The position numbers were made by a program, and so were the translations under genes. A stretch of DNA of 44,772 bases from Vulcanimicrobiota bacterium (GTDB taxonomy: Bacteria; Vulcanimicrobiota; Vulcanimicrobiia; Vulcanimicrobiales; Vulcanimicrobiaceae), in assembly GCA_019240755.1 (NCBI GenBank), contig JAFAXS010000058.1:1-44772 (forward strand), read 5' to 3'. The notes below the pieces were generated by a model. That model did no database searches, had not been told where the DNA came from, and saw only the letters and a list, made by a program, of their open reading frames with translations. Below, one piece after another: positions 42,848 through 44,772 of the stretch (positions are counted from its first letter, which is position 1; each line of letters starts with the position of its first letter).

Positions 42848-42871
42848 AAGGCCCCGCCGGTGCGGGGCCTT
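42848..42871. terminator. Bidirectional intrinsic terminator
   Basis: AAGGCCCCGC-CGGT-GCGGGGCCTT is a perfect 10-bp, GC-rich stem with a 4-nt loop, in the 36-nt gap between the convergent secreted-protein gene and rpoB. T-rich bases follow on both strands (TTGATTT on plus, TTTCGATTT on minus). It can end both transcripts and shows that transcription from rpoB stops here. Confidence 0.9.
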
Positions 42872-42874
42872 GAT

Positions 42875-44772
<1,898 letters not shown>

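Overview
The window is GC-rich bacterial chromosome from a lineage I cannot fix from sequence alone. The combination of features fits Candidatus Eremiobacterota (WPS-2/Vulcanimicrobiota) or a similar soil lineage: GloVer-repeat secreted protein, DUF5654 and DUF4870-like membrane proteins, a CoA-dependent anthranilate cluster, and ribosomal proteins with long low-complexity tails. That assignment is inference. I saw no tRNA, rRNA, CRISPR array, insertion sequence or replication origin.

Left third (1-17.3 kb, minus strand): one long translation and secretion block. Read in the direction of transcription it is tuf, rpsJ, [DUF5654, SRPBCC protein, glutaryl-CoA dehydrogenase], rplC-rplD-rplW-rplB-rpsS-rplV-rpsC-rplP-rpmC-rpsQ-rplN-rplX-rplE-rpsZ-rpsH-rplF-rplR-rpsE-rplO-secY-adk-map-infA-rpmJ-rpsM, then a MobA-like nucleotidyltransferase and an MFS transporter cut by the window edge. 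Most neighbours overlap by 1-4 bases (TAATG, ATGA, TGATG), so translation is probably coupled. Three metabolic or membrane genes split the S10 cluster, and a new promoter restarts transcription before rplC. rpmD is absent, and rpsK-rpsD-rpoA-rplQ do not follow rpsM.

Middle left (17.3-22.6 kb): a Uma2-type nuclease, a decayed fusA fragment, a frameshifted GloVer-repeat lipoprotein, then rpsL-rpsG-fusA on the minus strand. The promoters before rpsL, tuf and rplC look alike (TTGACR, then an extended -10 with TGG). The rpsL and tuf leaders share a hairpin-associated motif.

Middle right (22.6-42.2 kb): accessory metabolism. It holds a GntR/YtrA regulator with a membrane partner, an acyltransferase, a sodium/solute symporter with RidA, and two minus-strand blocks that together look like an aerobic 2-aminobenzoate (anthranilate) pathway through CoA thioesters. 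Those blocks encode the CoA ligase, an acyl-CoA dehydrogenase, an enoyl-CoA hydratase, an SDR and the fused 2-aminobenzoyl-CoA monooxygenase/reductase. A plus-strand pair (unknown membrane protein and GT39 glycosyltransferase) and a lipoprotein lie between the blocks. Next come an aspartic-protease-like secreted protein, an O-methyltransferase and a DUF5069/hydroxyisobutyrate-dehydrogenase-like pair.

Right end (42.2-44.8 kb): a small secreted protein, a strong bidirectional terminator, and the 3' part of rpoB on the minus strand. rpoB carries a long acidic tail, and rpoC does not follow it.
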